DNA of 64,000 nt, taken from positions 247,751,803 to 247,815,802 of the forward strand of contig OV884059.1 of NCBI GenBank assembly GCA_930367215.1, given 5' to 3'. This stretch comes from Pollenia angustigena. Its lineage: Eukaryota; Arthropoda; Insecta; Diptera; Polleniidae. Of the stretch, positions 1 through 9,982 are shown in pieces. Each line of letters starts with the position of its first letter. Positions within the stretch are counted from its first letter, which is position 1. A program made the position numbers and the translations under genes. A model generated the notes under the pieces. The model was not told the origin of the DNA and did not search any database. It saw nothing but the letters and a program-made list of their open reading frames with translations.

Positions 1-520
1 TTGCTGAGTTTAAACTACATATAAATTCAAGTTTAGTTCAACTAAACCAGCGTTTAAACCATCAGTGGTTTATTAGCCATTAGTGTACAAGTTTTTTTTT
101 TAGAAAAACTAAAAAACAACTAGTTAATATTAGTCAGGGCCATTTTTTGATGTTTTTTTTTTATATTGGCAGGACGATTTTTCGAAAAAAAATAATCTGA
201 CAGCACTATTTCACTTGTTTGTTTTATTTGAGTACAATAACTGCCTGCTTTTAAAACACGAGTGCAAAACTCCTTCAAATTACTGCCTGATTTTAGATTG
301 CGAGCACAAAAGTGACTCGTTTAACTAATATTTAAAACAAAATTTAAAAATGTCCATTCCTTAAGGGGTTCCCATACAAAAAGTTTAATACAGACTAGAA
401 ATATATTGAAGAAAACGTACCATAACAGCCAAGGAGTCTCCTTAACAATTTTTCGAGACATACTTGCCCCTTATCACCACTTCTTAAGGGGGCTCCCATA
501 CAAATATTGCGATTTATGAA
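1..520. other. No gene recognised; AT-rich flank
   Basis: AT-rich DNA with homopolymer T runs. Two near-identical phrases reading cttaagggg then tcccatacaaa occur at about 361 and 484, so a degraded repeat is likely. No coding region, TIR or RNA gene could be supported. Confidence 0.5.
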
Positions 521-530
521 ATTTTAAATA

Positions 531-1092
531 TTTTTAATTAGGCTTAAGTTCATGAAACTTAATTTCTTATTAAATTATTTTTATGAAGAAAGGAATTTTA
601 CAACATGAAAATTAATTAAAATTGTTATTGATAATCTTTCATTCTTGACGTGGCTCGGGCTCGAACCCTGGCCGGCAGGTTACCATGACATGTTTCGATT
701 GCAACCACTCGATCTCCTCAGATGGATTTGCCGTCTTCCACTCGCAGCCATCGACGACTGCTGACGTCACTAGTCAAACATCAATCCTTAAACCAAATTG
801 TAACATTTGGTAGATCGAAATTTGCTTTCCTGAATGATTATCCATTTTAATTGATTTTACATGTTTTTTCCTTTATTTCTGTTTTTTCGTACTTTCGTCA
901 AGAATTTTTCTTGAAGTCCAAGTACATTTTTTGTTTTTTCACTTTGTCTTTCTCTTTTCTGTTGACCTTTTTCACCACAACTTGAAGGACAAATGTACAC
1001 ATAGAGCTCGTGCCTTAGCTTTAACAATAATTAGTATTGTGGTTATTTTGTTGAACTATTTATGGTTTTTAATCCAAATTTTAAATATTTTT
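531..1092 (+). repeat. Penelope pseudo-LTR, copy 1 (upstream)
   Basis: A block of about 562 bp starting at aattaggcttaag is repeated at 3374-3935 and, truncated, at 3936-4284, with only scattered differences. Direct, often tandem and partial, terminal repeats (PLTRs) are the hallmark layout of Penelope-like elements. Copy 1 runs straight into the coding body: where the other copies read taattagg, this one reads taatttgcag, a good splice-acceptor-like sequence at 1092-1102. That agrees with the 5' intron known in Penelope of Drosophila virilis (family knowledge). Ends are judged by eye from where the copies stop matching. Confidence 0.85.
647..721 (-). other. tRNA-like (class II style) segment inside the pseudo-LTR
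   Basis: Read on the minus strand, this GC-rich island has GAGTGGTTGCAATC, resembling box A of Leu/Ser tRNAs, and about 38 nt later GGGTTCGAGCCC, a good match to box B. The T stem pairs poorly and no convincing acceptor stem is visible, so it is not a functional tRNA gene. It may be a tRNA-derived (SINE-like) insertion or a Pol III promoter caught in the terminal repeat. The same segment recurs at 3490-3564 and 4052-4126. Confidence 0.35.
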
Positions 1093-3122
1093 AATTTGCA
1101 GAAAAGAGAAAGAGGTATTAAATTAAATAATAAGTGGTTTGTTAACAAATCCAACATAAATATACCAATGGAGGCACAATGGGTTCTCTCACTAGGTCAT
1201 AAACACATACTACCAACAGAAAAGAAACATTTTCCAATTTTGAAAATTATAACTGAAGGAGAGGATTTAGTGCAGACACTTAAGGAAAAAGAGGAACAGG
1301 AAATAGCGAGGACAAAACTGACTACAAACATAGAAAACCACATTAATAAAATGAGACTAACTAATAGTGATAAGTTTATATTGGACAAAGTTAGGGAAAC
1401 GAATAGATTTTTGAGGTCTAATAGAGACATTGTTATCTTAAATGCTGATAAAGGAAATACAACGGTGGCAATGAATAAAGTTGATTATGAGTTAAGAATT
1501 AATGATATTGTTAAGGATAGTTCGAATTATAAGAGATTAGATAAGGACCCTACTAATAAACTGGAAAAGACAAATAATAATTTAGTTCAGGAACTTTTTA
1601 ATAGTGGAATAATTACAATTATGGAGAAGAACAAATATAAAACTAACACAGCAATAGCACCTATAGGTTATACGGTGTTCCAAAGATTCATAAAGTAGAT
1701 TTTCCATTGAGACCCATATGTTCAATGATAAATTCTCCGTCATATGAACTATGCAAATATATAACAAGAATTCTTAAGAAAATTACAGAAAATTCAAAAT
1801 ACAATATTAAAGATTCTCTTCAATTTAAGGACAGAATTAGAAATATTACATTGACTAATAATGAAAAGTTAATTTCTCTTGATGTAGTTTCATTATTTCC
1901 AAGCATACCAATAGATTTAGCTCTAAATATAAAAGAAGAAAAATGGAATACAATAAGAGAACATACGAATATAGAAAAAGATTTATTCTTACGTATTCTA
2001 AGATTTTGTATAATAGATAATAGATATTTTCAATTAGATAATCACATATATATTCAAATGAAAGGACTTCCTATGGGTTCGCCAGCTTCTCCAATAGTAG
2101 CAGATATAGTTATGGAAAAATTATTAGATGTATGTGTAGGAAAGTTAGGTATAAAACCGAAAATCTTGACCAAATATGTTGATGATTTATTTTGTATAAT
2201 TCCGGAATCGGGAATGGATCAAATGTTGGATGTTTTTAACTCATTTCATTCGGATATTAAATTTACAATTGAAAGGGAAGTTAATTCAAGAATATCATAT
2301 TTAGACACCTTGATAATTAGAAATGGAAATAGAGTATCAATAGATTGGTATCAGAAACCAACATCTTCTGGTAGAATTATCAATTATTTTTCAAAACATC
2401 CAAGGAGAATAATAATTAATACTGCTAAAAATTTTATAAAAAGAGTTCTTAAAATAAGTGACTCAGAGTTTCATAGGGATAATAAAAGGAAGATTTCAAA
2501 AATTCTAACTGAGAATAGTTTTCCTAAGCAATTAATAACAGATTTATTAATACAACATAATAATTACAGATTAAACAACCAGAATAGTACTACAGAACAG
2601 AAAATTTATAAATCAGTAACATATATTCCAAAATTTTCAGAAAGATTGGCAAACTCAGATATATATGATAACAAAATATACAAAATAGCTTATAAATCTT
2701 TCAACACAGTAGGTAAACTATTTACAAAAACAAAAGACAAAATTAAGAGGATGGAAATGTCTAATATTGTTTATCAGATACCTTGTAAGGGTAATAATAG
2801 TGGACAGTGTAATATGGTATACATAGGTACAACAAAGAATAAATTGAAAACTAGGTTAGCAGGACATAAGTCAGATCAGAAGTATAGAAATATTTCACAA
2901 AAAACAGCTTTATCAGCTCATTGTGCTAATCTAAACCATTATCCAGATTTTGATAATACAAAAGTTTTAAGCACGGAAAATAATTACAAACGTAGATTTA
3001 TGTTGGAAATGTTACAAATTATAAGAGTACCATCAGTGTCGAGAATTAATTTTAAGTCAGATACTGAAAATGTAGCACAAAATTATAGACATTTAATTTA
3101 TAAAAATAGAAACGGAAGTTAA
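931..3122 (+). pseudogene. Penelope-like retroelement RT plus GIY-YIG endonuclease, one frameshift
   Basis: Two open stretches, 931-1698 and 1707-3122, belong to one Penelope polyprotein. The first carries the N-terminal region, with NADKGNTTVAMNK near its end. The second starts inside the motif before RT and continues for 471 residues. In it the first RT aspartate is in SLDVVSLFPSI (D59), the conserved LPMGSPASPIVAD is at 121-133 and the catalytic KYVDD at 156-160. A C-terminal GIY-YIG nuclease follows: CNMVYIGT (369-375), R383, H387 and E434. The frame changes at about 1668-1690, where the end of frame 1 and the start of frame 3 overlap at the phrase for GVPKIHK; a 2-bp gain or 1-bp loss explains it. 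Neither stretch has a convincing ATG at its left edge; the first in-frame ATG of the upstream part is at 1168. Function: target-primed reverse transcription, inactive here unless the shift is a sequencing error. Confidence 0.9.
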
Positions 3123-3262
3123 TAATTTATGTAAATTGTAATAGATCTAGTTTGTATTGAAAATTATTTTCATATTCAATTACAAAAAATTTTTAAATTT
3201 TTGTCATTTTATTGTTAATTCTGTTTTTTTAAAATTGTTAATTTTGTTGAAAGAAAAAAACC

Positions 3263-3293
3263 CTGAAGAAGGCACTCAAAGAAAGTGCCGAAA
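3263..3293 (+). other. Hairpin with hammerhead-like core in the Penelope 3' region
   Basis: CTGAAGA (3263-3269) is followed by a stem GGCAC/GTGCC (3271-3275 with 3285-3289) and then GAAA (3290-3293). CUGANGA, stem II, GAAA is the order of the hammerhead ribozyme core, and Penelope-like elements are known to carry such ribozymes. However, one extra A lies between CTGAAGA and the stem, stems I and III are not evident, and the site lies downstream of the ORF rather than in a pseudo-LTR. The region 3123-3373 holds nothing else recognisable. Confidence 0.3.
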
Positions 3294-3373
3294 TATTGGT
3301 GAAAATAAATTTTATAAAAAAAGTTTTTTATATAAAACAATAAGACCTTAAGCTTGAACATTTATTTTACATA

Positions 3374-3935
3374 TTTTTAATTAGGCTTAAGTTCATGAAA
3401 CTTAATTTCTTATTAAATTATTTTTATGAAGAAAGGAATTTTACAACATGAAAATTAATTAAAATTGTTATTGATAATCTTTCATTCTTGACGTGGCTCG
3501 GGCTCGAACCCTGGCCGGCAGGTTACCATGACATGTTTCGATCGCAACCACTCGATCTCCTCAGATGGATTTGCCGTCTTACACTCGCAGCCATCGACGA
3601 CTGCTGACGTCACTAGTCAAACATCAATCCTTAAACCAAATTGTATTTTAACATTTGGTAGATCGAAATTTGCTTTCCTGAATGATTATCCATTTTAATT
3701 GATTTTACATGTTTTTTCCTTTACTTCTGTTTTTTCGTACTTTCGTCAAGAATTTTTCTTGAAGTCCAAGTACATTTTTTGTTTTTTCACTTTGTCTTTC
3801 TCTTTTCTGTTGACCTTTTTCAGCACAACTTGAAGGACAAATGTACACATAGAGCTCGTGCCTTAGCTTTAACAATAATTAGTATTGTGGTTATTTTGTT
3901 GAACTATTTATGGTTTTTAATCCAAATTTTAAATA
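3374..3935 (+). repeat. Penelope pseudo-LTR, copy 2 (downstream, full)
   Basis: It matches 531-1092 from ggcttaagttcatg to the phrase gaactatttatggttt with few substitutions and a small TTT-type indel near 3643. It lies 3' of the Penelope body and directly abuts copy 3, so the two are in tandem. It includes the minus-strand tRNA-like island at 3490-3564. Confidence 0.85.
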
Positions 3936-4284
3936 TTTTTAATTAGGCTTAAGTTCATGAAACTTAATTTCTTATTAAATTATTTTTATGAAGAAAGGAA
4001 TTTTACAACATGAAAATTAATTAAAATTGTTATTGATAATCTTTCATTCTTGACGTGGCTCGGGCTCGAACCCTGGCCGGCAGGTTACCATGACATGTTT
4101 CGATCGCAACCACTCGATCTCCTCAGATGGATTTGCCGTCTTACACTCGCAGCCATCGACGACTGCTGACGTCACTAGTCAAACATCAATCCTTAAACCA
4201 AATTGTATTTAAACATTTGGTAGACCGAAATTTGCTTTCCTGAATGATTATCAATTTTAATTGATTTTACATGTTTTTTCCTTT
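3936..4284 (+). repeat. Penelope pseudo-LTR, copy 3 (3'-truncated, tandem)
   Basis: It repeats copy 2 at an offset of 562 bp and stops after acatgttttttcc at about 4284, where unrelated AT-rich sequence begins. Partial tandem terminal copies are typical of Penelope insertions. It includes the tRNA-like island at 4052-4126. Confidence 0.85.
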
Positions 4285-4804
4285 TAAATTAATTAAAATT
4301 TTTTGACTTTTGTGAATAAAATCAAAAGTTGTTAACAGATTTTAATCATTTATAGCTGTAATTTTTAATAGATTTTTAACAAACAAAAATTTCGAAATGT
4401 CGATTAAAAATTATGTTTGTTGCCAAAAAAATAAAAAAAAAAAAATATGTTTCTAAAACGACAGCGCATGTTAGAAAAAAATTTAACGTTTAAAGGAAAT
4501 TTTATTGCGGATTTTCGTTTTTTTTTAGTATGTAATTTCAATAAACTGAACCGTTTTTGAACCGGTATTGGATTCAGCGTATCCGAAAAAGGTTTAAGCG
4601 CCAGTTGCCAAATTCTAGCACAGTGTAATTGTTTGATAAAACTTGCGAAAAGCAATAAAAAACATTTTTAAATATAACAATAAAAAGAAATTAATTGGAC
4701 TTTATATTTATACTGTGTACTTTTTTTCTTAACCTTTAATAATCAATGTACTTTAATTGCAACAAAAAAAGTTGGGAACCCTATATGTAGTTGTCCTGCG
4801 ATTT
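4285..4804. other. No gene recognised
   Basis: AT-rich filler between the Penelope end and the Helitron scrap. Short open frames here have no recognisable motifs. Confidence 0.45.
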
Positions 4805-4811
4805 AACTTTG

Positions 4812-5247
4812 AATAATTAAGTTTAAGTTATCGACGTCCTTATTCTTCGCTGCTATTTTTGCCCGTTCACCAATCCAATCGAGATTTTTGTAGTTTTGTG
4901 CAATGTCGGGGAACACTTTGCTGATGAGCTCCTCCTTGGACGATGTGAATTCACAAACATTTTCAGGGAACTTTAAGGGAACGATATCAATCCATTCGAA
5001 ACATCAATAGGAATTTGGCCGTTGCCAAGCTCCAGCAGTTGTCTCGAGAATTCAGCAGCCGATGGGTCGTTCTGCAACACGACTCTAATGTTTGCGGTCA
5101 ATTGCAACTTTTGGACATGCCTCCACAAAGACGACGATTTCAGGCAGGCATTAAGTTCATCTGCAGCAGAAGATTTGGGGATGACGGGAATTGTTTGACG
5201 AAAATCTCCGGAGAGCAATATCAAAGCCGAACCAAATCGTCTTAAGT
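4812..5247 (-). pseudogene. Helitron-type PIF1 helicase fragment
   Basis: The minus-strand translation reads ILLSGDFRQTIPVIP, then ADELNACLKSSSLW, LQLTANIRV and ELGNGQIP, which is the middle of the PIF1-like helicase of Helitron Rep/Hel proteins (the GDFRQ-LPVIP block is a helicase motif). A second piece in another frame continues as CEFTSSKEELISKVFP and DWIGERAKIAAKN, the next stretch of the same family. The break is at about 4967-4980, where TTCCCT is repeated around TAAAG: an 11-bp insertion that shifts the frame and adds a stop. No Rep domain, 5' TC end or 3' CTRR hairpin is visible, so this is an internal scrap. Confidence 0.85.
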
Positions 5248-5249
5248 AT

Positions 5250-5635
5250 TAAAAATTCTATATTTTTTGGTTTTGTATGATTTTATACTTAATATTTTTT
5301 TATGTTTTAATAGAGTGATATATCCGTGTTTATAAAAAAACGATTTTTTTATATGACGATTTTTTGACGGTTTTTTTCAAAACTACTGACGATTTTGACG
5401 ATTTTTTTTTTAAATTTTGACGATATTTCGAAAAAAACATCTAACATCACTGACCGCATGTTTCTTGCAAACTTTAATAAAGTACATATAGCATACCTAA
5501 AGTCATCTTATCGTTGCTGATGTGCAAATATTTATTTTATTATTAGTGCTATGTATGTATATAATACTTTTTTTTCTGGTTTATAAGGGCTATATACTCT
5601 AACATTTTATGATGTGTAATAAAACAATTGTATTA
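5250..5635. other. T-rich repeats with gacgatttt phrases, no gene
   Basis: Imperfect repeats of gacgattttt occupy 5340-5430, and similar wording appears at about 170-190. No coding region is supported. The last 8 bp (5636-5643, GCTGATAT) are the left target-site duplication of the hAT element. Confidence 0.4.
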
Positions 5636-6302
5636 GCTGATATCAGGCGCGGATCCAACTTGAGCCTTAGGGGGGGGGGGGGGGAATTTCGTATGATACA
5701 AAAAAGTAAAAAATTTGTTTTTAAAAGTTTATAAAAAACAATATGTGTATTAGGGTAGGTAATTTTTGCAATTTTTGCGAATATCAAATTCTTCATCGCA
5801 TAGCCGTTACGACCGTGAAAAAATATTAAGAAATTATGTATTACTTTTTCGCGATCGTAAAGAAAGTTTCCGCACCAAACGCGTTTAAGTTTTGAATATC
5901 AATTTTTCTCCTTTCTTTACAAAATTAACATTTAATTACAAAATTTTAAGTATTTTCTAATAATTTCATGAATATAACAAGATCTTACCATATGCACGGA
6001 AGAAGGGCACAAAAAAAAATCGCGACTATATTTCGCGGTTTTTTTAATAAACTTAATTTTAATGGCAAATGATAGATGTTATGATAGATGAGTTGTTTGG
6101 CTGATATATGAAACAGTGATAATTTTCAGCAGCGTAGTAATATATGCGCGGAACGAGCTATTAAAGTTGCACAAGATATTTTTCCATTATGTAAATAAAC
6201 TCGCACTTTGAACTTAAAATTTATTTCATTAAACCCAAAAAAATAGCTTTACATTTTTGTTATACAGTTGCTTATTTTATGTATTTATGCGTGTATTCTT
6301 AA

Positions 6303-7972
6303 CCCTTTCAGCCCCACTGTTGCCTATAGGCAACATTGCAATCAAACGCTTATAACTCCCGAAAATTTAATTTTTTCTTAAAACGGTTTTCTGTTCTTAG
6401 TAAATATGCATCTTAGCAATGTGTGTGCAGAATTAAATACAATAAGCTTTGGTGGTGTTCATTTGCGAACTGTTTGTTTAAGCGGCCACACGTATTACAA
6501 ATTATTTGGAAAAAGTGTGTTTTTAAAAAAACTAAATCAATATCAATTAAAAAAAAATAATTGTGTAAAAAATGCAATTTGCTATTTAAAACAGGTTTAT
6601 TAATGATATTAAGCAACAAACACACAAAAAAATTGTAGCTTTGTCCTCAGTTTTTTTTAAAAACTATGTTGCCTATAGGCAACATTGGTCCATTATGTTC
6701 ATAATTTACATACGAACATTTTGTTCACTAAAAATTAGTGCAAGGGTTTGGCAAAGTGAAAAATTGAAAAAAATTAATAAGTTGAATAATGTGAAGATGA
6801 AGACATCGAAAATGATGCATGAAGTAGACTTCAAAACCCTCAACCAGAGACTGATATGGTCTATTGTGACGCCTTAGTTAGTGAAAGAATTCTAGTACGA
6901 AAGAATAGGAGAAGTAAAGAGTGGAAACACAGGAAAAGAGGAAGTAGTGGAAGATAAAAACATCGGACTGCACAATTCAACAACAACCCTACTAAACAGA
7001 AAACTGCCTTACATGTGCCCAGTACTCAGTCTTTAGCCGCGCAGCCAGGTCATTCCCATTACAAATCAGATTCTCGAGCCCGCACCTCGAGACATCTCCT
7101 AATTCGCTCAGGAATCTGATTCCCAGCCACCTCAGCCTGCTGATCTGTAGCCTGGGAAAGTGGCACAGAAAGTGCTCAACTGTCTCCAACTTCTCTGGGT
7201 CCTCACACAACCTACATGTCTCCGACAAGTCAGATCCCATTCCCACCGCCATCCTGCCTATCATACAGTGGCTTGTGATAATAGCTATCATGGTCCTGAC
7301 GCAGGCCCTACTCTTGCCCAGCAGCGCGTCTTAATTTGGGCTACTTAGCACCGGCCACAGCGTGCGCGATACCCGTCAGTCCGTTCGGGCCTCTACGCCC
7401 GGTTAGTACCGCTCAGCGCCCATTCCCTTATTCTTCCAAAGTATAATCACATTGGATGCCTGACCGCCTGCAAACTGTCAGGACCCTCCATTTCCGAGCC
7501 TAGTCTCACCAACTCATCACCTATCTCGTTGCCGGAGATGTTGCAGTGACCCATATTCACCAGCTCTATCATCACTAGATTCTCCATCATCACCACCCGA
7601 CAGCGCAAGCTGTAGCAGAACCCGTAAAAAATTAAATATATGACAAAACTATTCTCTGGGTTGAATAGGGATCAAAAGGACGATGCAGGATATGTCACAC
7701 AGGCTTTCCACGTTCGAAGTGCAGAAATGAAGAGTCTATTTATGCTGTAATCTACAAAAGAATTGCAATATATAAATTATCAAATATCTTCAACATGTGT
7801 TAAAAGTTTACACAGAACTGCCCAATGTGCCCTATAGGCAACATCTGATATATCCTTAACCAAGAACGGTAGAACTTTATATTATATTTTATTTCACATC
7901 TAGGCAAAATAGAGCTTAACCATCTTAAAAAAAATTTTTTTGAACCGCTTAAAAAAATTCGGGGATGAAAGG
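6303..7972 (+). mobile_element. piggyBac-like element, decayed
   Basis: The left end CCCTTTCAGCCCCA follows TTAA (6299-6302). The right end, inverted, reads CCTTTCATCCCCG and is followed by TAAA, a one-base variant of TTAA. The sister hAT copy reads straight through this point (attcataaaaatattt), proving an insertion. The 16-bp palindrome GTTGCCTATAGGCAAC occurs near 6321 and 6667, with a decayed copy at 7832. Possible coding traces are an acidic N-terminal piece near 6790-6960 and, at 7669-7800, a cysteine-bearing RCRICHTGFPRSKC resembling the C-terminal Cys-rich finger of piggyBac transposases. The catalytic middle is gone, replaced by a LINE fragment. Confidence 0.7.
6985..7625 (-). pseudogene. 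RNase H-bearing LINE (LOA/I-like) 3' fragment
   Basis: The minus strand shows a degraded RNase H tail (GHCNISGNEIGDELVRLG) upstream and, at 6992-7291, CRLCEDPEKLETVEHFLCHFPRL, a Cys/His-rich terminal segment. The same layout (RNase H end, then C-x2-C...HFLC) is far better kept at 63404-64000, so both belong to related LINEs. Stops and frameshifts occur between 7290 and 7400. The base composition is clearly more GC-rich than the surrounding piggyBac-like element into which it is inserted. Confidence 0.7.
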
Positions 7973-8301
7973 ATAAAAATATTTTAAATTTAATAAATTT
8001 TCTATGAAAATTTTCTTTAATAAACGTTTATTAAATTTTATAATCATTTATGAATATGGGGGCTAAAATATATAGTATATACAAACAATAAATGTACCCT
8101 ATATGTAGGGTTCAAAGCTGAACCGAACGAAGTCATAAAATAAAATGCATATATGTATTTCAAAACTGGTGTGAAATTCTTCGCAAAGTTTAACTCTATC
8201 GAGTTCTGTAACGTCATTACCCTAATTAAAATAACTCAACAAAAAGGTTGAATAAAATATAAGATCAGTTCAATATACATTAATCATTTTAAATAAGCAA
8301 T

Positions 8302-8400
8302 TTATGATTTCCTTGTGAGACAGTACAGTCTATCTTCTGTCATTGTTGATCCGAGCCATGTTTTTATTCGACGAAGGGTAGGAAATGACCTCCCGCTCGT
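8302..8400 (-). pseudogene. hAT transposase, C-terminal dimerisation piece
   Basis: The minus-strand frame reads SGRSFPTLRRIKTWLGS followed by TMTEDRLYCL, the signature of the hAT C-terminal dimerisation domain (family pattern: ERSFS-LRRIKT-LR-TM). It is the last exon-like block of the transposase of hAT copy 1. The preceding residues (MLVSKAT) lie at about 10446-10470, on the other side of the 2-kb insertion 8402-10442, which cut the gene exactly in this motif. The equivalent in copy 2 is at about 38400-38500. Confidence 0.85.
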
Positions 8401-9364
8401 ACACAGAGAAAACAGATACGTGATCACAAACGAATTTGGCGCCAATCGAATTTCGTCGGTTGCATGTACTATCACACAATCCGGTTGCAATTACTGAAAA
8501 ATTCGTTGCTTAGAATAATATTTTTGATAGCAACATTTGAATTTTAGTACACTATCAGTCATAACAACAGATATTGTTAGTTGCTAGTATGATTATTAGA
8601 ACCAAAATTGTGATTATACCCGAATAAATGAAAGCTGCAACTGAATTAACAGTGCTCATAACAAGAGATTTGATTGTCGTTATCTTTTTTTTTTTTTTAA
8701 CCGGTCAAATGTTGCCCATAAGGGGCAAGGACTTGTCCAAAGGTAATCTCAATGAATGGAAAAAACGGGTTATTTTACAGTACGATGTCCTAGGGCAGGA
8801 CCATATAACCCAGCTTGCATTACAAAGGGGAAGTCTTCAAACTACTCCATAGTATACTCCAGAGGATTAGCTTTGAAATCGTTTCAAAACGAAAACATGT
8901 CGTTAAAAAACGAAGACATGTCGTTTCACTGCAAACTCTTTTTAATAATGACATGGTCCATACTTGCACTACATTGAACCAGTCCAGGATCAAAATGGAT
9001 CAAGAAGTTCAATTATTTGTTGTACTAGAATTGAATCTATTCCAACAATCAATAATTAGCTGCAATAAATTAACGGTGGCATGTCATAACGTCCAGTGTC
9101 ATAGTGTCCATGGACGTTATGACACTTTTGAAAGTGTCATAGTGTCCATGGACATTACGACACTTTCAAAAGTGTCATAACATCCATCAATGAAATGTCA
9201 TAGCGTCCGCGGACGTTATGACACTTTGCAAAGTGTCATAATGTCCACAACTTAACTTATAATGAAAAATATTAAAATGTGTAAAATTTGTTTTGAAATA
9301 TCAAAATAAGTAAGTACAATGCCAAAAATTCTTACAAGCAAGAATGTAAACAAATTTGGGATCA

Positions 9365-9790
9365 TAGCCGGCCTTCGGCCGGGCGCAAGGATTTTCTTCT
9401 CGATGGTATAACAAATACTGGCTTCGCTAACTAAAGCTTCTCTGCACAGCCGGCCTTCGGCCGGGCGCAAGGATTTTCTCCTCTATGGTATAACAAACAC
9501 CGGCTTCGCTAAGTAAAGCTTCTAAAATCTGCCTTGTTTCCGAACGAAAGCCGACTATGCAGAGAAGCTTTAGTTAGCGAAGCCGGTCTTGTTATACCAT
9601 AGAGGAGAAAATCCTTGCGCCCGGCCGAAGGCCGGCTGTGCAGAGAAGCTTTAGTTAGCGAAGCCGGCGTTTGTTATACCATAGAGGAGAAAATTCTTGC
9701 GACCGGCCAAAGGCCGGCTGTGCATAGAAGCTTTAGTTAGCGAAGCCGGTATTTGTTATACCATAGAGAAGAAAATCCTTGCGCCCAAAA
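9365..9790. repeat. 82-bp GC-rich unit arranged as an inverted tandem array
   Basis: The unit contains GCCGGCCTTCGGCCGG (itself a hairpin), GCGCAAGGATTTTC, TATGGTATAACAAA and GCTTCGCTAACTAAAG. Two units run leftwards (starts 9367 and 9449, 82 bp apart) and about three rightwards (for example 9621 and 9703, again 82 bp apart), meeting near 9525. The array could form a long hairpin. Related, more decayed units lie at 50855-51030. Confidence 0.9.
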
Positions 9791-9817
9791 GTGTTTTCGT
9801 TATATATTTAATAGATA

Positions 9818-9982
9818 CACCCAGAGAAAAAGCAGCAAAACCTTTTTTTAAAAATTTTTTTACTATATTATGTTTCATTTAACCAAATCATTGTCACCGA
9901 CAACCATATTATGGTAAAATTAGTTTCTTTAAATATAGTTTTGTTAGTTGGGACCATAATGAAACATGTTTTTCTCTGCGTG
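9818..9982. mobile_element. Short TA MITE, CACCCAGAGAAAAA ends
   Basis: 165 bp beginning CACCCAGAGAAAAA and ending TTTTTCTCTGCGTG, flanked by TA (9816-9817, 9983-9984). The ends resemble those of the larger TA-flanked host at 8402-10442, so one family appears to have inserted inside another member. It is non-coding. Confidence 0.75.

Noticed and set aside
647..721. Genuine tRNA-Leu or tRNA-Ser gene
   Set aside because: T stem does not pair beyond three bases and no acceptor stem or clear anticodon arm; kept only as tRNA-like.
5015..5245. Plus-strand 76-codon frame
   Set aside because: Shadow of the Helitron helicase on the other strand.
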